Assembly (NCBI RefSeq): GCF_022662015.1 | Contig: NZ_JAKMCM010000003.1 | Location: forward strand, 248,001-312,000 | Direction of reading: 5' to 3' | From: Aestuariivivens sediminicola | GTDB taxonomy: Bacteria > Bacteroidota > Bacteroidia > Flavobacteriales > Flavobacteriaceae | DNA length: 64,000 bases | Shown here: positions 51,574 to 63,750 of the stretch, piece by piece | Layout: each line of letters opens with the position of its first letter | Numbering within the stretch: position 1 is the stretch's first letter | The notes under the pieces: generated by a model | The model's database searches: none | Told to the model about the DNA's origin: nothing | The model's input: only the letters and a program-made list of their open reading frames with translations | Made by a program: the position numbers and the translations under genes

Positions 51574-53001
51574 TTAAACAGATAATTTTTTTGTGATATC
51601 TTCAACATACTTTCTGAATTGTTTGTCGGTTGAGGATAAATTGTCAACTGTTTTACAAGCGTGTAGTACGGTAGCATGATCGCGCTTTCCAATTTGAGAA
51701 CCAATGCTTGCTAAAGAAGCTTTTGTGAATTTTTTGGCAAAAAACATCGCCAATTGTCGCGCCTGTACAATATGACGTTTTCTTGTCTTGGATTGGAGCG
51801 TGTCAATATCCATTTGGAAATAATCTGATACGACCTTTTGAATATAATCTATTGAAACTTCCCTTTTGGTATTTTTTACAAACTTTTCTACAATCTGCTT
51901 AGCAAGGTCTAGGGTAATTTCTTTTTTGTTGAACGATGATTGTGCAATAAGGGAAATGATAGCGCCTTCCAATTCCCGAACATTCGTTTTTATGTTTTTG
52001 GCAACATATTCAATAATATCATCAGGCATTTCAACCCCATCACGATAGAGTTTGTTCTTTAATATGGAAACTCGAGTCTCAAAATCAGGATGCTGCAATT
52101 CAGCAGACAATCCCCATTTAAATCGAGACAGTAGTCGTTGTTCAATGTCCTGCATGTCAACAGGGGCCTTATCGCTGGTTAAAACGACTTGTTTTCCATT
52201 CTGATGTAAATGATTGAAAATATGAAAGAAAACATCTTGGGTTCCAGACTTGCCTGAAAAGAATTGTACATCGTCAATAATGAGCACATCAATGATTTGA
52301 TAAAAATGAATAAAATCATTTCTGTTATTCTTCTTTACAGATTCTATATATTGCTGAGTAAATTTCTCTGCTGAAATATACAATACAGTTTTTTCAGGAT
52401 ACTTGTCTTTTATTTCGACACCAATGGCATGTGCCAAATGAGTTTTACCCAATCCAACCCCTCCAAAAATTAATAAAGGATTAAAAGATGTGCCTCCCGG
52501 TTTTACTGCTACTGCCAATCCCGCACTTCTAGCTAAACGGTTGGAATCGCCTTCCAAAAAATTTTCAAAGCTGTAATTCGGATTGAGCTGTGATTCAATT
52601 TTTACATTCCTGATGCCAGGGATAACAAAGGGATTTCTTAGTTCTGGACTCTTATTATTTAAAGGAATATCGACATCTTGCGACTTTACGGCTGTCCTGT
52701 TTGAACTTGGTATTTTTTCTGTGAAAGGTTGTTTGTTGCCATAGGTGTTCTCCATTTTAATAATGTATACTAATTTGGCTGAATCTCCTAGCTCCTTCGT
52801 AAGTGAAACTTTTAATATTTTAACGTAATGCTCTTCAAGCCATTCATAGAAGAATTTACTCGGCACCTGAATGCTTAAGGCATTATCTGTAAGTTTAACT
52901 GCAACAATGGGTTCAAACCATGTTTTGTAAGCTTGCGGTTGAATATTATCTTTTATAAATTCCAGACAATTATTCCATACCGATTGCGCAGTCTTACCCA
53001 T
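51574..53001 (-). CDS. dnaA: Chromosomal replication initiator DnaA
   Basis: 475 residues, four domains: N-terminal oligomerisation (about 1-80, SVWNNCLEFIKDNIQPQAYKTWFEP), linker, AAA+ ATPase with Walker A FGGVGLGKTHLA (about 179-190) and Walker B LIIDDVQFFSGK, and the C-terminal DNA-binding domain with the signature GKRDHATVLHACKTV. Opens oriC. The usual dnaN and recF neighbours are absent. No clear cluster of TTATCCACA boxes is seen within the 191-base upstream gap, so oriC is probably elsewhere. Confidence 0.97.
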   Translation of the reverse strand: MGKTAQSVWNNCLEFIKDNIQPQAYKTWFEPIVAVKLTDNALSIQVPSKFFYEWLEEHYVKILKVSLTKELGDSAKLVYIIKMENTYGNKQPFTEKIPSSNRTAVKSQDVDIPLNNKSPELRNPFVIPGIRNVKIESQLNPNYSFENFLEGDSNRLARSAGLAVAVKPGGTSFNPLLIFGGVGLGKTHLAHAIGVEIKDKYPEKTVLYISAEKFTQQYIESVKKNNRNDFIHFYQIIDVLIIDDVQFFSGKSGTQDVFFHIFNHLHQNGKQVVLTSDKAPVDMQDIEQRLLSRFKWGLSAELQHPDFETRVSILKNKLYRDGVEMPDDIIEYVAKNIKTNVRELEGAIISLIAQSSFNKKEITLDLAKQIVEKFVKNTKREVSIDYIQKVVSDYFQMDIDTLQSKTRKRHIVQARQLAMFFAKKFTKASLASIGSQIGKRDHATVLHACKTVDNLSSTDKQFRKYVEDITKKLSV

Positions 53002-53192
53002 TTTTTAGTATTATTTGGTTTTTAGTTAGTTAGAATTCGAATGAAAAATGGCTTTTCGAATTACCCTTTAATAGCAAGGCAAATATGTGAACAAAATTCT
53101 TAAAAAAAAAATCATTTACTATTGAATTTCTAGAATTTTTTCTGCATGTTTAAGCACTAGCCGAAGCTACAAAAAATTATTTAAATATTCCC

Positions 53193-53591
53193 ATGAAATT
53201 CGATGAAATACAAATTAGAGTGAGATATGGTGAAACTGATCAAATGGGAGTGGTTTATCATGGTAATTATGTGCTATATCTTGAGATGGGACGTATTGAA
53301 TGGCTCCGAAATTTAGGAATTTCATATAAAAAAATGGAAGAAAATGGCATTATGCTTCCTGTAATTTCTCTTAATATAAATTATAAAAAATCAGCGAGTT
53401 ACGACGACCTAATTTATGTTAAAACTGAACTTAAAAAAATGCCTACTGCAAAGATCGAATTTGCCTATGAAATTACAAACGAGATAGGTGAAATTTTAAG
53501 TACAGCTTCAACGACACTTGTTTTTTTAGATAAAGTAACCAACAAACCTATTCGTGCTCCAAAATATTTGATCGAAGCTATTAAAGTCTAA
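53193..53591 (+). CDS. Acyl-CoA thioesterase (YbgC-like hotdog)
   Basis: 132 residues. Contains RVRYGETDQMGVVYHGNYVLYLEMGRIEWLRNLG (about 8-40), where Asp16 in ETDQMGVVYHGNY is the catalytic residue of the 4HBT family; then an ISLNINYKKSASYDDLIYVKTEL strand. Hydrolyses short or aromatic acyl-CoA. Divergent from dnaA; its last four bases overlap the 3' end of the convergent YigZ gene. Confidence 0.9.
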   Translation: MKFDEIQIRVRYGETDQMGVVYHGNYVLYLEMGRIEWLRNLGISYKKMEENGIMLPVISLNINYKKSASYDDLIYVKTELKKMPTAKIEFAYEITNEIGEILSTASTTLVFLDKVTNKPIRAPKYLIEAIKV

Positions 53592-54196
53592 ATTTTTGCT
53601 ATTTGAATTTTTTGTGAGGTGTTGAATAATCGAAAAACAGTTGCAGCATCCCTCTTTCTTACTGATAGTTTAATTTTGCAATCAATTTGGAGATTCTGAT
53701 CCAATATTTTAAGACGATTCTCCTTTATAATTCTCATGACTCTGTTTATTTCCTCATAAGGAAAGGAAACAAGAAAGGTAATTTTTAAAGTCCTTGTAAC
53801 AATTTGACATTGTTCTAATGTTAATCTGGCTGCTGTTTTATACGCTTGGGCTAAACCACCAACCCCTAATTTCACGCCGCCAAAATAGCGCACCACAACC
53901 ACTAAAACATTCGTAATTCCAAAGGACTGAATTTGACCATATATTGGCAGACCAGCAGAATTATTAGGTTCTCCGTCGTCATTAGTTCTGAAAGTAGTAT
54001 TTTCAATTCCAATTTGATAGGCGTAGCAAAAATGACTTGCAGTATGGTGTTCTTTTCTTATTTTCTCAAGATGTGTTTTCAAAGTTTCTTCATTCGACAA
54101 TGGAAAAGCATATCCATAAAACTTACTTTTTTTTTCTTTAAAAAGAGTCATCTCAGAGGCGGTTATTATTGTTTTATACTGGTCCCTAGGGCTCAT
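53588..54196 (-). CDS. YigZ/IMPACT family protein
   Basis: 202 residues. N-terminal IMPACT domain with KKSKFYGYAFPLSNEE, EHHTASHFCYAYQIG and NDDGEPNNSAGLPIYGQI (about 70-95, the family signature), RYFGGVKLGVGGLAQAYK, and a C-terminal DUF1949 domain. Role uncertain; the IMPACT/YIH1 fold in yeast modulates Gcn2, and E. coli YigZ is studied mainly as a structure. Its ATG overlaps the HAD gene stop by four bases, third gene of a ribD-HAD-yigZ unit. Confidence 0.9.
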   Translation of the reverse strand: MSPRDQYKTIITASEMTLFKEKKSKFYGYAFPLSNEETLKTHLEKIRKEHHTASHFCYAYQIGIENTTFRTNDDGEPNNSAGLPIYGQIQSFGITNVLVVVVRYFGGVKLGVGGLAQAYKTAARLTLEQCQIVTRTLKITFLVSFPYEEINRVMRIIKENRLKILDQNLQIDCKIKLSVRKRDAATVFRLFNTSQKIQIAKI

Positions 54197-54813
54197 GAAT
54201 TCTCGAATAAACTGGATTTTTTTTCTAACATCTGAGTGATATCTTCTGTATGAGGGTCAATGTTCCAGGTGTATAACCCTATATTCTGTGCTGTATTTAT
54301 GTTATCCTTACTATCATCAATGAAGAAACATTCTGATGGATCCAGATTATTCTCAGACAAAACATATTCAAAAATATCCCGGTTTGGCTTTCTTAAGTGA
54401 ATTTCATGAGATAGATAAAAGGAATCAAAACAATTTTTAAATTCATTATAAAATGGCACATGTTCTCTAATCCAATTGATATGAAGTTCGTTGGTGTTAC
54501 TCAATAAAATAAGTTGATATAGATTAGACAATTTTAATCTTTTTAAAAACTCCAGTCGGTATTTTGGAAAATCCTTAAGCATAAAATTCCAAATATTCAT
54601 TACCTCTATTTTGGTAAGGTTCGGAAAATAATCTAAATAAGCGGCAATGAATTCCTCGGTAGAGATTAATCCCATTTCGTATGAATGATTAATATTTACC
54701 AATGAACTGGAATACTTGTCGTAAGGGATTAGGTTCTTTGTTTTTCTTAAGGCCCCTTCTATATCCAAATCTATAAAGACATTTCCAAAATCAAATATAA
54801 TGGCTTGAATCAT
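54193..54813 (-). CDS. HAD superfamily phosphatase
   Basis: 206 residues. HAD motif I IIFDFGNVFIDLD (about 5-17; note DFGN instead of DxD, with the second Asp displaced), motif II LILLSNTNE (Ser/Thr), Lys in LRKPNRDIF and motif IV FFIDDSKDN. This is close to the epoxide hydrolase-like/YihX alpha-D-glucose-1-phosphatase group, where the second residue of motif I is commonly not Asp. Substrate unknown, but a place in the ribD unit hints at riboflavin-pathway dephosphorylation (inference). Confidence 0.82.
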   Translation of the reverse strand: MIQAIIFDFGNVFIDLDIEGALRKTKNLIPYDKYSSSLVNINHSYEMGLISTEEFIAAYLDYFPNLTKIEVMNIWNFMLKDFPKYRLEFLKRLKLSNLYQLILLSNTNELHINWIREHVPFYNEFKNCFDSFYLSHEIHLRKPNRDIFEYVLSENNLDPSECFFIDDSKDNINTAQNIGLYTWNIDPHTEDITQMLEKKSSLFENS

Positions 54814-55789
54814 TCTTAAAGATTTTAAGAGTGTCTGTAATTATTTTTTTTTCTGTTATTGATGTTCCGGATAATTTTGGTGCTTTAACGCCATTTTCAA
54901 AAGAAACATCACCAATGAACAATCTGGCTTCATCCCATAAATTGGCATCGATAAACATTTGTAAGCTTTTGGTTCCACCCTCTATTAGGACAGAATTGAT
55001 ATTATTTTCGAACAACTTGTCACAAATCGCCTGAGCAGTATCTTCTTTCAGAACTAAAGTTTTGGCACTGGTATCAAAAACTTTAAAGTTGTTAGATAAA
55101 ACGTTCTTTTTGTCTAAAATAATGCGAATTGGTTGCTCTCCGGACCAATCTCTGACTGTAAGGCTTGGATTGTCCTGCAAAACTGTATTTAAACCAACTA
55201 AGATAGCGTGTTCTTCTGAACGCCACTTATGTACTAATTGTCTTGAAAATTTATTCGTTATCCAAACCGGACCTTGTCCTTTTCTTAATTTGGGTGCAAC
55301 AAAGCCATCCTTAGTTTCAGCCCATTTTAAAATAATATAGGGACGTTTATTATTATAAAAGGTCAAAAATCTTTTATGATGATTTTTGCAACTTTCTTCA
55401 TTGATTCCTACGACTACTTGGCACCCTGCTTCAATTAACTTTTTAACTCCTTTTCCAGATACCTTTGGGTCCTTATCCAAACAACCTATAACTACTTTAG
55501 GAATACCGTAATGGATAATCAGGTCGGTGCATGGAGGTGTTTTACCATAGTGAGAACACGGTTCCAAAGTAACATATAGGGTCGAATGTTTTAATAGATC
55601 TTTGTTAGCAATTGCATTTATGGCGTTCACTTCAGCATGGTTACCTCCGTAAGCACTCGTGAATCCTTCAGATAATATGGAATTGTCATAAACAATTACA
55701 CATCCCACCATTGGATTTGGTCGGGTCGAGCCAAGACCATTTTTAGCAATTTCAATACAACGATTTATATATTTTTCATGTATATTCAT
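54791..55789 (-). CDS. ribD: Riboflavin biosynthesis bifunctional deaminase/reductase RibD
   Basis: 332 residues. Deaminase domain: NHAEVNAINAI (His-Ala-Glu zinc ligand/base) and LEPCSHYGKTPPCTD (Cys zinc ligands). Reductase domain from about 150: KWAETKDGFVAPKL, VGLNTVLQDNPSLTVRDW, IEGGTKSLQMFI. Catalyses steps two and three of riboflavin synthesis. No FMN riboswitch: only 36 bases separate it from the divergent GNAT gene. It overlaps the HAD gene by 23 bases. Confidence 0.95.
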   Translation of the reverse strand: MNIHEKYINRCIEIAKNGLGSTRPNPMVGCVIVYDNSILSEGFTSAYGGNHAEVNAINAIANKDLLKHSTLYVTLEPCSHYGKTPPCTDLIIHYGIPKVVIGCLDKDPKVSGKGVKKLIEAGCQVVVGINEESCKNHHKRFLTFYNNKRPYIILKWAETKDGFVAPKLRKGQGPVWITNKFSRQLVHKWRSEEHAILVGLNTVLQDNPSLTVRDWSGEQPIRIILDKKNVLSNNFKVFDTSAKTLVLKEDTAQAICDKLFENNINSVLIEGGTKSLQMFIDANLWDEARLFIGDVSFENGVKAPKLSGTSITEKKIITDTLKIFKNDSSHYI

Positions 55790-55825
55790 CCCGGATAAAA
55801 GTCATCACAAAATTAAGGCTTTAAA

Positions 55826-56313
55826 ATGAGTAATGACCATATCATAATTCGGAAAATTGAATCCCGAGATAATAAGGCAATTGAAGCTATAATTCGCGGA
55901 TGTTTCCTTGAGTTTAATATACCACTTGAAGGCACAGCCTATGCAGATGAAGAAACCCCACGTATGTATGAATCCTATCAAAATAACAATGATATCTATT
56001 ATGTTTTAGATTTCAATGGTGAAATCCTTGGTGGTGGTGGTTTAAAGCCTTTAAAAGGATTCAAAGGTAAGGTGTGTGAAATTCAGAAAATGTATTTCTC
56101 TCCTAAAATTAGAGGAAAAGGCTATGGAAGGCGACTTCTGGAGAAGTGTATTAACAAGGCAGCGGAACTTGGTTATAAAAGATGCTATTTAGAATCTGCT
56201 TCTCAACTTAAGGCCGCAATCCATATTTATGAACAATTTGGATTTAATCATCTAAAGAGTGCTTTGGGAAATACCGGACATTATGCCTGTGGTGTTTGGA
56301 TGATAAAGGATTT

Positions 56314-56317
<4 letters not shown>
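55826..56317 (+). CDS. GNAT acetyltransferase
   Basis: 163 residues. Acetyl-CoA loop SPKIRGKGYGRRLLEKCI (about 91-108), preceded by GEILGGGGLKPLKGFKGKVCEIQKMYF and followed by YLESASQLKAAIHIYEQFGFNHL. The upstream GGGGL strand is typical of small-molecule acetylating GNATs. Substrate unknown. Operon with prmC and ligA: its stop overlaps the prmC ATG (ATGA). Confidence 0.88.
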
Positions 56318-59186
<2,869 letters not shown>

Positions 59187-59349
59187 ATCTATTGAAGAAG
59201 CATCACTTTTTGTAAGTATAATAAAAAATATAAAATAAAAATTCCTACAAAAATAAATAAATATTTAAATTTAATCGATAAAAAGTAAAAATAATACGTT
59301 TAATTGCATTTTTTTTTATATGTTTGTCACATAACTTTAAACCTACGTT

Positions 59350-60066
59350 ATGTACAAGTCGAAAGTCTTGATGAGTTTTGTGCCAATTATCTACATTTCT
59401 TTTATTGTATGTTTGCTATTTAATAAGGCGGATTTGGCATTAAAAATAAGTGCTTTACTTAGTCCAGCCATAACGGTATTATATTTTTCATTTGTTAAAA
59501 AGAGAACGATTCCGGTTTCCCTATTTTTAATATTTTTTTCTACATCGGATATAATGGTACTTTTTGCAGATTATATTTCTTATGAGCTAAATTATTTTAT
59601 AGGGAATGCTTTATATGTTTGTGCCTATTTTTCCTTAATTTTCGAAATATGTAAAAGTACTTGTATCGCTCATATTCTTCAAAATCTTAAGGTACATGTG
59701 TTCGTTTTAACGGCACTGAATATTTATATTGTCTACGTGTTACAAGTTATTGTTACACCTCATTTGTCACCATTGTCAGGAGAATATATAATGGAATTAA
59801 TATACAATGTTGTCATGTTAGTTTTGCTATCACTATCCTTACTTAATTTCTTTCATAGAGATGACAAAAAATCCTTATTGTTATTCATAGGTTCATTGTG
59901 TATTGTCTTTGCAGAAGTTCTTGGAGTGGCTTATTTATATGTGACAAATGAAGGGTTGTTAAATTTTATATCAACTACCTTATTTTTATTAGCCTTCTAT
60001 ATTTTGTTTTGGCAGTCAAAGGTCAGAGCAGAGGAGCCAAGAAAATTATTGATTGAAGAATTTTAA
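59350..60066 (+). CDS. Multi-span membrane protein, YhhN-like
   Basis: 238 residues with seven or eight hydrophobic segments and short loops, and few polar residues within membranes except FFSTSDIMVLFAD at about 75-87 (a D in the membrane). The layout resembles the YhhN/lysoplasmalogenase family, but identity is not clear. A -7 box TATGTTTG at 59319-59326 lies upstream, 23 bases from the start. It is followed by DoxX on the opposite strand, overlapping by 21 bases at the 3' ends. Confidence 0.6.
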   Translation: MYKSKVLMSFVPIIYISFIVCLLFNKADLALKISALLSPAITVLYFSFVKKRTIPVSLFLIFFSTSDIMVLFADYISYELNYFIGNALYVCAYFSLIFEICKSTCIAHILQNLKVHVFVLTALNIYIVYVLQVIVTPHLSPLSGEYIMELIYNVVMLVLLSLSLLNFFHRDDKKSLLLFIGSLCIVFAEVLGVAYLYVTNEGLLNFISTTLFLLAFYILFWQSKVRAEEPRKLLIEEF

Positions 60067-60432
60067 TAACGGGATATCCTTTCTATGTAAATAAAATATT
60101 ACACAAGACATTGTAAAGGAAATAACACCTGTATAGAACAACAGTCCAGCATCATTATTTATTTCTACACCCAATACGGTTAAATGTGCAATGATTGCAC
60201 CGGCTAATACCCCAATACTTAATAATGCCCCAGCCCAGGCAGTTTTTCTAATTATCAGCAACACCCCTGCGATTAGCTCTATTATACCGGTTGCAATTCT
60301 ACCAATGGGTTCCATACCTAGCGATTCAAAAATAAATACGCTGTCTGGATGTGCTGCAAATTTAAATCGAAGAGTTTGAATTAAAATAATCGCAACAAAA
60401 ATTCTCAAAAGCAGGGGAAAGTGTCTTTTCAT
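60046..60432 (-). CDS. DoxX family membrane protein
   Basis: 128 residues with four membrane segments: about 7-22, 40-60, 65-85 and 97-117. The pattern LLRIFVAIILIQTLRFKFAAHPDSVFIFESLGM, then GIIELIAGVLLIIRKTAWAGALLSIG, fits the DoxX/SURF4-like family. DoxX proteins interact with thiosulfate:quinone or superoxide-linked partners in other bacteria; here none are near. It converges on the YhhN-like gene. Confidence 0.8.
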   Translation of the reverse strand: MKRHFPLLLRIFVAIILIQTLRFKFAAHPDSVFIFESLGMEPIGRIATGIIELIAGVLLIIRKTAWAGALLSIGVLAGAIIAHLTVLGVEINNDAGLLFYTGVISFTMSCVIFYLHRKDIPLLKFFNQ

Positions 60433-60497
60433 AATTCTGAACTATAATTTTGAGATTAGACGGACAACACGCGCCTACATTTCAAAAAAATTATAAA

Positions 60498-61412
60498 TTA
60501 AACACGAATGGATACCCCATTTGCAGATTTATTGTTTTCAGAATCAAAATAAAAGTCTATTCTTCCCAGGTTAATCCCATAACATCCGACTTGATTTACC
60601 AATACATTCTCACCATCTTTGTTCTTAACTACAGTTGGTTTTGGGAGAAAAGTATGGGTATGTCCTCCTATGATTAAATCAATACCACTAGTGGCTTCTG
60701 CGAGACGCAAATCACTTATCTTTTTCGGATTATTTCTGTAATGGTAGCCTAGGTGCGATAAGCATACAATCAGGTCGCACTGCTCTATTGTTTTTAAAAC
60801 TCTTACCATTTCTTGACTCGTTTCTACAGGATCTAGGTAAAGGGTTTCTTTGTAAAGTGAAGATTCTACAAGTCCATTTAATTCAATACCAAGTCCAAAA
60901 ACACCTATTTTAATTCCATCCTTAACGAATACCTTGTATGGTTTGGTATGTGAGTCCATTATCGTATTAGTAAAATCATAATTTGCAGAAATAAACTCAA
61001 ATTCTGCATGCGGAAGTTGGGCATAAAGTCCGTCAATACCATTATCGAAATCATGATTTCCGATCGTAGCGGCATCATACTGCATTTTACTCATTAATTT
61101 AAACTCCAATTCACCACCATAGTAATTGAAATATGGAGTACCTTGAAAAATATCGCCGGCATCCAATAAAAGCGTATTTGGATTCTCATTTTTAATAGAT
61201 TCTATCAAACTTGCTCTTCTAGACACGCCTCCCTTGTTGGGATTTCTCCCATCTTCTGGTCCAAACGGATCGATATGACTATGGACGTCATTCGTATGAA
61301 GAATTGTTATCTTTTTCGTTTTAGACGTACTGCAGGATTGAAAACTAAGTTGCCCTAATGCCGTTGCAGCAGCACCGGCTGATGCGCGCTGTATAAAATC
61401 TCTTCGATTCAT
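60498..61412 (-). CDS. 5'-nucleotidase, metallophosphatase half
   Basis: 304 residues. A twin-arginine-like start (MNRRDFIQRASAGAAATA) with a lipobox-like SCSTS at about residue 28. Calcineurin-type metal motifs: LHTNDVHSH (about 36-44), LLDAGDIFQGTP (about 81-92), TIGNHDFDN (about 115-123) and IIGGHTHTFLPKP (about 250-262). This is the N-terminal catalytic half of UshA-like nucleotidases. The second half is encoded by the gene upstream, whose stop overlaps this ATG by one base. Nucleotide or UDP-sugar hydrolysis is the family role. Confidence 0.9.
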   Translation of the reverse strand: MNRRDFIQRASAGAAATALGQLSFQSCSTSKTKKITILHTNDVHSHIDPFGPEDGRNPNKGGVSRRASLIESIKNENPNTLLLDAGDIFQGTPYFNYYGGELEFKLMSKMQYDAATIGNHDFDNGIDGLYAQLPHAEFEFISANYDFTNTIMDSHTKPYKVFVKDGIKIGVFGLGIELNGLVESSLYKETLYLDPVETSQEMVRVLKTIEQCDLIVCLSHLGYHYRNNPKKISDLRLAEATSGIDLIIGGHTHTFLPKPTVVKNKDGENVLVNQVGCYGINLGRIDFYFDSENNKSANGVSIRV

Positions 61413-62176
61413 TATTTTGTATGGATTTGAGTAAACCTATCATCAATGATCGGTTTTAAAGTATCGATTTTTTTCAGGTAGTCAATTAATGCATTACGTA
61501 TTTTGTAGTTTAAGTCGAACACACTGTCATTTGGTCTAAAGAATCTCATGTTATCACCGCTGTTGTACAGATAATCATTAGTTGCAACAAAATAGGTGTT
61601 ATTTTTAATTATTGGTTTGCCATTTATCAGGGCTTCAACTGGTTTGAAGTCGTTATCAATTGTTAGTTTAAGGTTGGAGACAGGGTTTGCTCTTCTTGAA
61701 TTACAAAGATAATCTACCATACTATCCATCTGTTGCCCTTTCAATGCAACTATTACGATTTTGTTTTCAAAAGGCATGAGTTCAAACATATTTCTAACGG
61801 TAACATCGCCTTTCGAAATAATTGAACGTATACCACCGTGGTTTAATAAAACCATATCAATATTATTACCGGTTCTGCGATTAAAAATAGGGTTTGCCTG
61901 CTTAAAGATTGCATCAGCCATGAAATTCCCTATAGCCGTATTAAGCGTTCCATCTGACTTTGAATAAGTGTCCTTGGCATAAGCAATAACACTATCTAAA
62001 TCTTTTTCGAGATGAGTTCTGAAAGGTTCTATAAAAGACTCAATGTCATTTTTCTTGGGGATGGAATCATTTATTTCAATTAATTTACCTTCAATTGTTG
62101 TAAGTGTGAATGATTGTTTTTTGCAGCTTAAAAAAATTAAAAAATTTAACAAAAAAATCAAATGTGTAATCCTCAT
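61412..62176 (-). CDS. 5'-nucleotidase, C-terminal substrate-binding half
   Basis: 254 residues from the ATG at 62176, where a signal peptide and lipobox LIFLSCKK (Cys about 13) make sense; the longer frame to 62431 gives 85 non-family residues and is rejected. Seen: NFMADAIFKQ (about 83-92), NHGGIRSIISKGDVTVRNMFELMPFENKIV (about 110-140) and FVATNDYLYNSGDN, which match the UshA C-terminal domain. It lacks the metal domain, which follows as a separate gene (TAATG overlap). Confidence 0.88.
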   Translation of the reverse strand: MRITHLIFLLNFLIFLSCKKQSFTLTTIEGKLIEINDSIPKKNDIESFIEPFRTHLEKDLDSVIAYAKDTYSKSDGTLNTAIGNFMADAIFKQANPIFNRRTGNNIDMVLLNHGGIRSIISKGDVTVRNMFELMPFENKIVIVALKGQQMDSMVDYLCNSRRANPVSNLKLTIDNDFKPVEALINGKPIIKNNTYFVATNDYLYNSGDNMRFFRPNDSVFDLNYKIRNALIDYLKKIDTLKPIIDDRFTQIHTK

Positions 62177-62234
62177 ATCTAATGCAAAAATGTTGATGGT
62201 ACTTTTGCTACCTTTGTCCAAAGTATAAATATAG

Positions 62235-62762
62235 ATGATTTTAAAAGGTTTCAAGGAAAAATCTATTAAAAAGTATTTAAACAAAATATTATCTGAGCGT
62301 AAAATATATGTTGACGATAGCAAGGTTGAAAGTTTAGGAGTTATTTTGAATATTGATGAGGTTGAGGATTTTGAATTATTCAGAAATCTAGCGACTTTTT
62401 TGCGAGTGCGTCCGAATAAGTTTAAGATCATAGCCTATTCCCCTACAAAAAGTGAAAAACCTAACTTTTGGGAGGTCTGTTTCAATTCCAGGGATATTGG
62501 TTGGTATGGTTCGATTAAGAAAATAGAATTACAATCGTTTTTAGATAGGCCATTTGATGCTCTAATTAGTTATTACACCAGTGATGAAGTAGAGCTTAGG
62601 TTACTCACAGGGTTATCCAAAGCCCAATTTAAGATTGGTATTTTACAGAAAGATGAAAGGTTAAACGATCTCATAATCAAAACCAATAAGGAAGAATTTG
62701 AAGTGTTTAAAAAAGAAATTTTTAAATACTTAACCATTTTAAACAAATTAAATAATGAATAG
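62235..62762 (+). CDS. DUF6913 family protein
   Basis: 175 residues, cytoplasmic, no enzyme motif I recognise. The strand-rich segment [24 protein letters not shown] and [31 protein letters not shown] fit the Bacteroidota family DUF6913. It overlaps the dapA start by eight bases, so it is coupled with dapA. Tandem -7 boxes TACTTTTG (62200-62207) and TACCTTTG (62209-62216) lie upstream. Function unknown. Confidence 0.7.
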   Translation: MILKGFKEKSIKKYLNKILSERKIYVDDSKVESLGVILNIDEVEDFELFRNLATFLRVRPNKFKIIAYSPTKSEKPNFWEVCFNSRDIGWYGSIKKIELQSFLDRPFDALISYYTSDEVELRLLTGLSKAQFKIGILQKDERLNDLIIKTNKEEFEVFKKEIFKYLTILNKLNNE

Positions 62763-63633
62763 AAAGTTTGTAGGAACTGGAGTGGCTTTAGTAACGCCAT
62801 TTAATTCAGATTTGAGCATTGACCACGAAGCTCTAAAAAACATTGTGGAATTTAATATTGAAAATGGTACAGATTACCTGGTAATTTCAGGTACTACCGG
62901 AGAAAGTGTAACGATATCGCGGCAAGAAAAAAAAGATATCATTAAGACCATTTCAGATGCCAACAATGGAAGAGTACCTATGGTTTTGGGTATTGGGGGA
63001 AATAATACAGCTTCGATAATTGAAGAAATTAAAACTACGGATTTAAGTGAAATGGACGCTATTTTGTCGGTCGCACCCTATTATAGTAAGCCAACCCAGG
63101 AAGGGCTCTACCAGCATTTTAAAGCCATTTCAGAAGTATGTCCCATTGATGTTATCCTTTATAATGTTCCTGGTCGAACCTCCAAAAATATGGAACCTTC
63201 AACTACCGTGCGATTGGCAAAAGACTTCAAAAACATCATCGCAGTAAAAGAGGCTGGGAACAATGTGGCCCAGTATTTACAGCTTATAAAGGACAAACCC
63301 GAAGATTTTTTAGTTATATCTGGAGACGACGATTTGGCCCTTGGGGTTGTGTTAGCAGGAGGAGCAGGTGTTATTTCAGTTATTGGTCAGGCATTTCCGA
63401 AACCATTTTCTGATATGATTCGATTGGGTCTTCAAGGTAAAGCTAAAGAAGCTTATGCCTTACATTACAAGCTTATGGATGTCATAGGTTATATTTTTGA
63501 AGAGAATAATCCCGCAGGAATTAAAGCCGTTTTTGAAGCCTTAAGTTTATGCAGTGACAAGGTAAGATTACCTTTAGTTCCGGCATCCTTGCAATTAAAA
63601 GCAAAGATTGAACGTTTTGTTAAGGAGTTCTAA
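62755..63633 (+). CDS. dapA: 4-hydroxy-tetrahydrodipicolinate synthase
   Basis: 292 residues, the family size. Condenses pyruvate with aspartate semialdehyde, the first committed step to lysine and DAP. Seen: [16 protein letters not shown] start, [10 protein letters not shown] (about 43-52), [21 protein letters not shown] (about 104-124), YNVPGRTS (about 133-140) with the catalytic Tyr, and the Schiff-base lysine in IAVKEAGNN (about 160-168). Works with dapF, elsewhere in the window. Confidence 0.96.
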   Translation: MNRKFVGTGVALVTPFNSDLSIDHEALKNIVEFNIENGTDYLVISGTTGESVTISRQEKKDIIKTISDANNGRVPMVLGIGGNNTASIIEEIKTTDLSEMDAILSVAPYYSKPTQEGLYQHFKAISEVCPIDVILYNVPGRTSKNMEPSTTVRLAKDFKNIIAVKEAGNNVAQYLQLIKDKPEDFLVISGDDDLALGVVLAGGAGVISVIGQAFPKPFSDMIRLGLQGKAKEAYALHYKLMDVIGYIFEENNPAGIKAVFEALSLCSDKVRLPLVPASLQLKAKIERFVKEF

Positions 63634-63725
63634 TAGTGTTAAATATAACTTAATCCTTACAATTCCTATATTACAGGGATTAATTTAGCACTTAAAATAT
63701 ATTTTTAAAATCCATATTATTACAT

Positions 63726-63733
63726 TAATTTTG
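63726..63733 (+). promoter_or_regulatory. Promoter -7 box of bamD
   Basis: TAATTTTG at 63726-63733, preceded by TTT at the 19-base -33 position (63704-63706), with the ATG at 63751, about 18 bases downstream. Confidence 0.5.
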
Positions 63734-63750
63734 CATCCTGTTTTTTAGTT

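Noticed and set aside
53002-53192. Possible oriC next to dnaA
   Set aside because: No DnaA-box cluster in this 191-base gap; only AT-rich DNA was seen.
60450-60677. 75-codon plus-strand frame at the end of the metallophosphatase gene
   Set aside because: Antisense to a conserved coding end; no start context.
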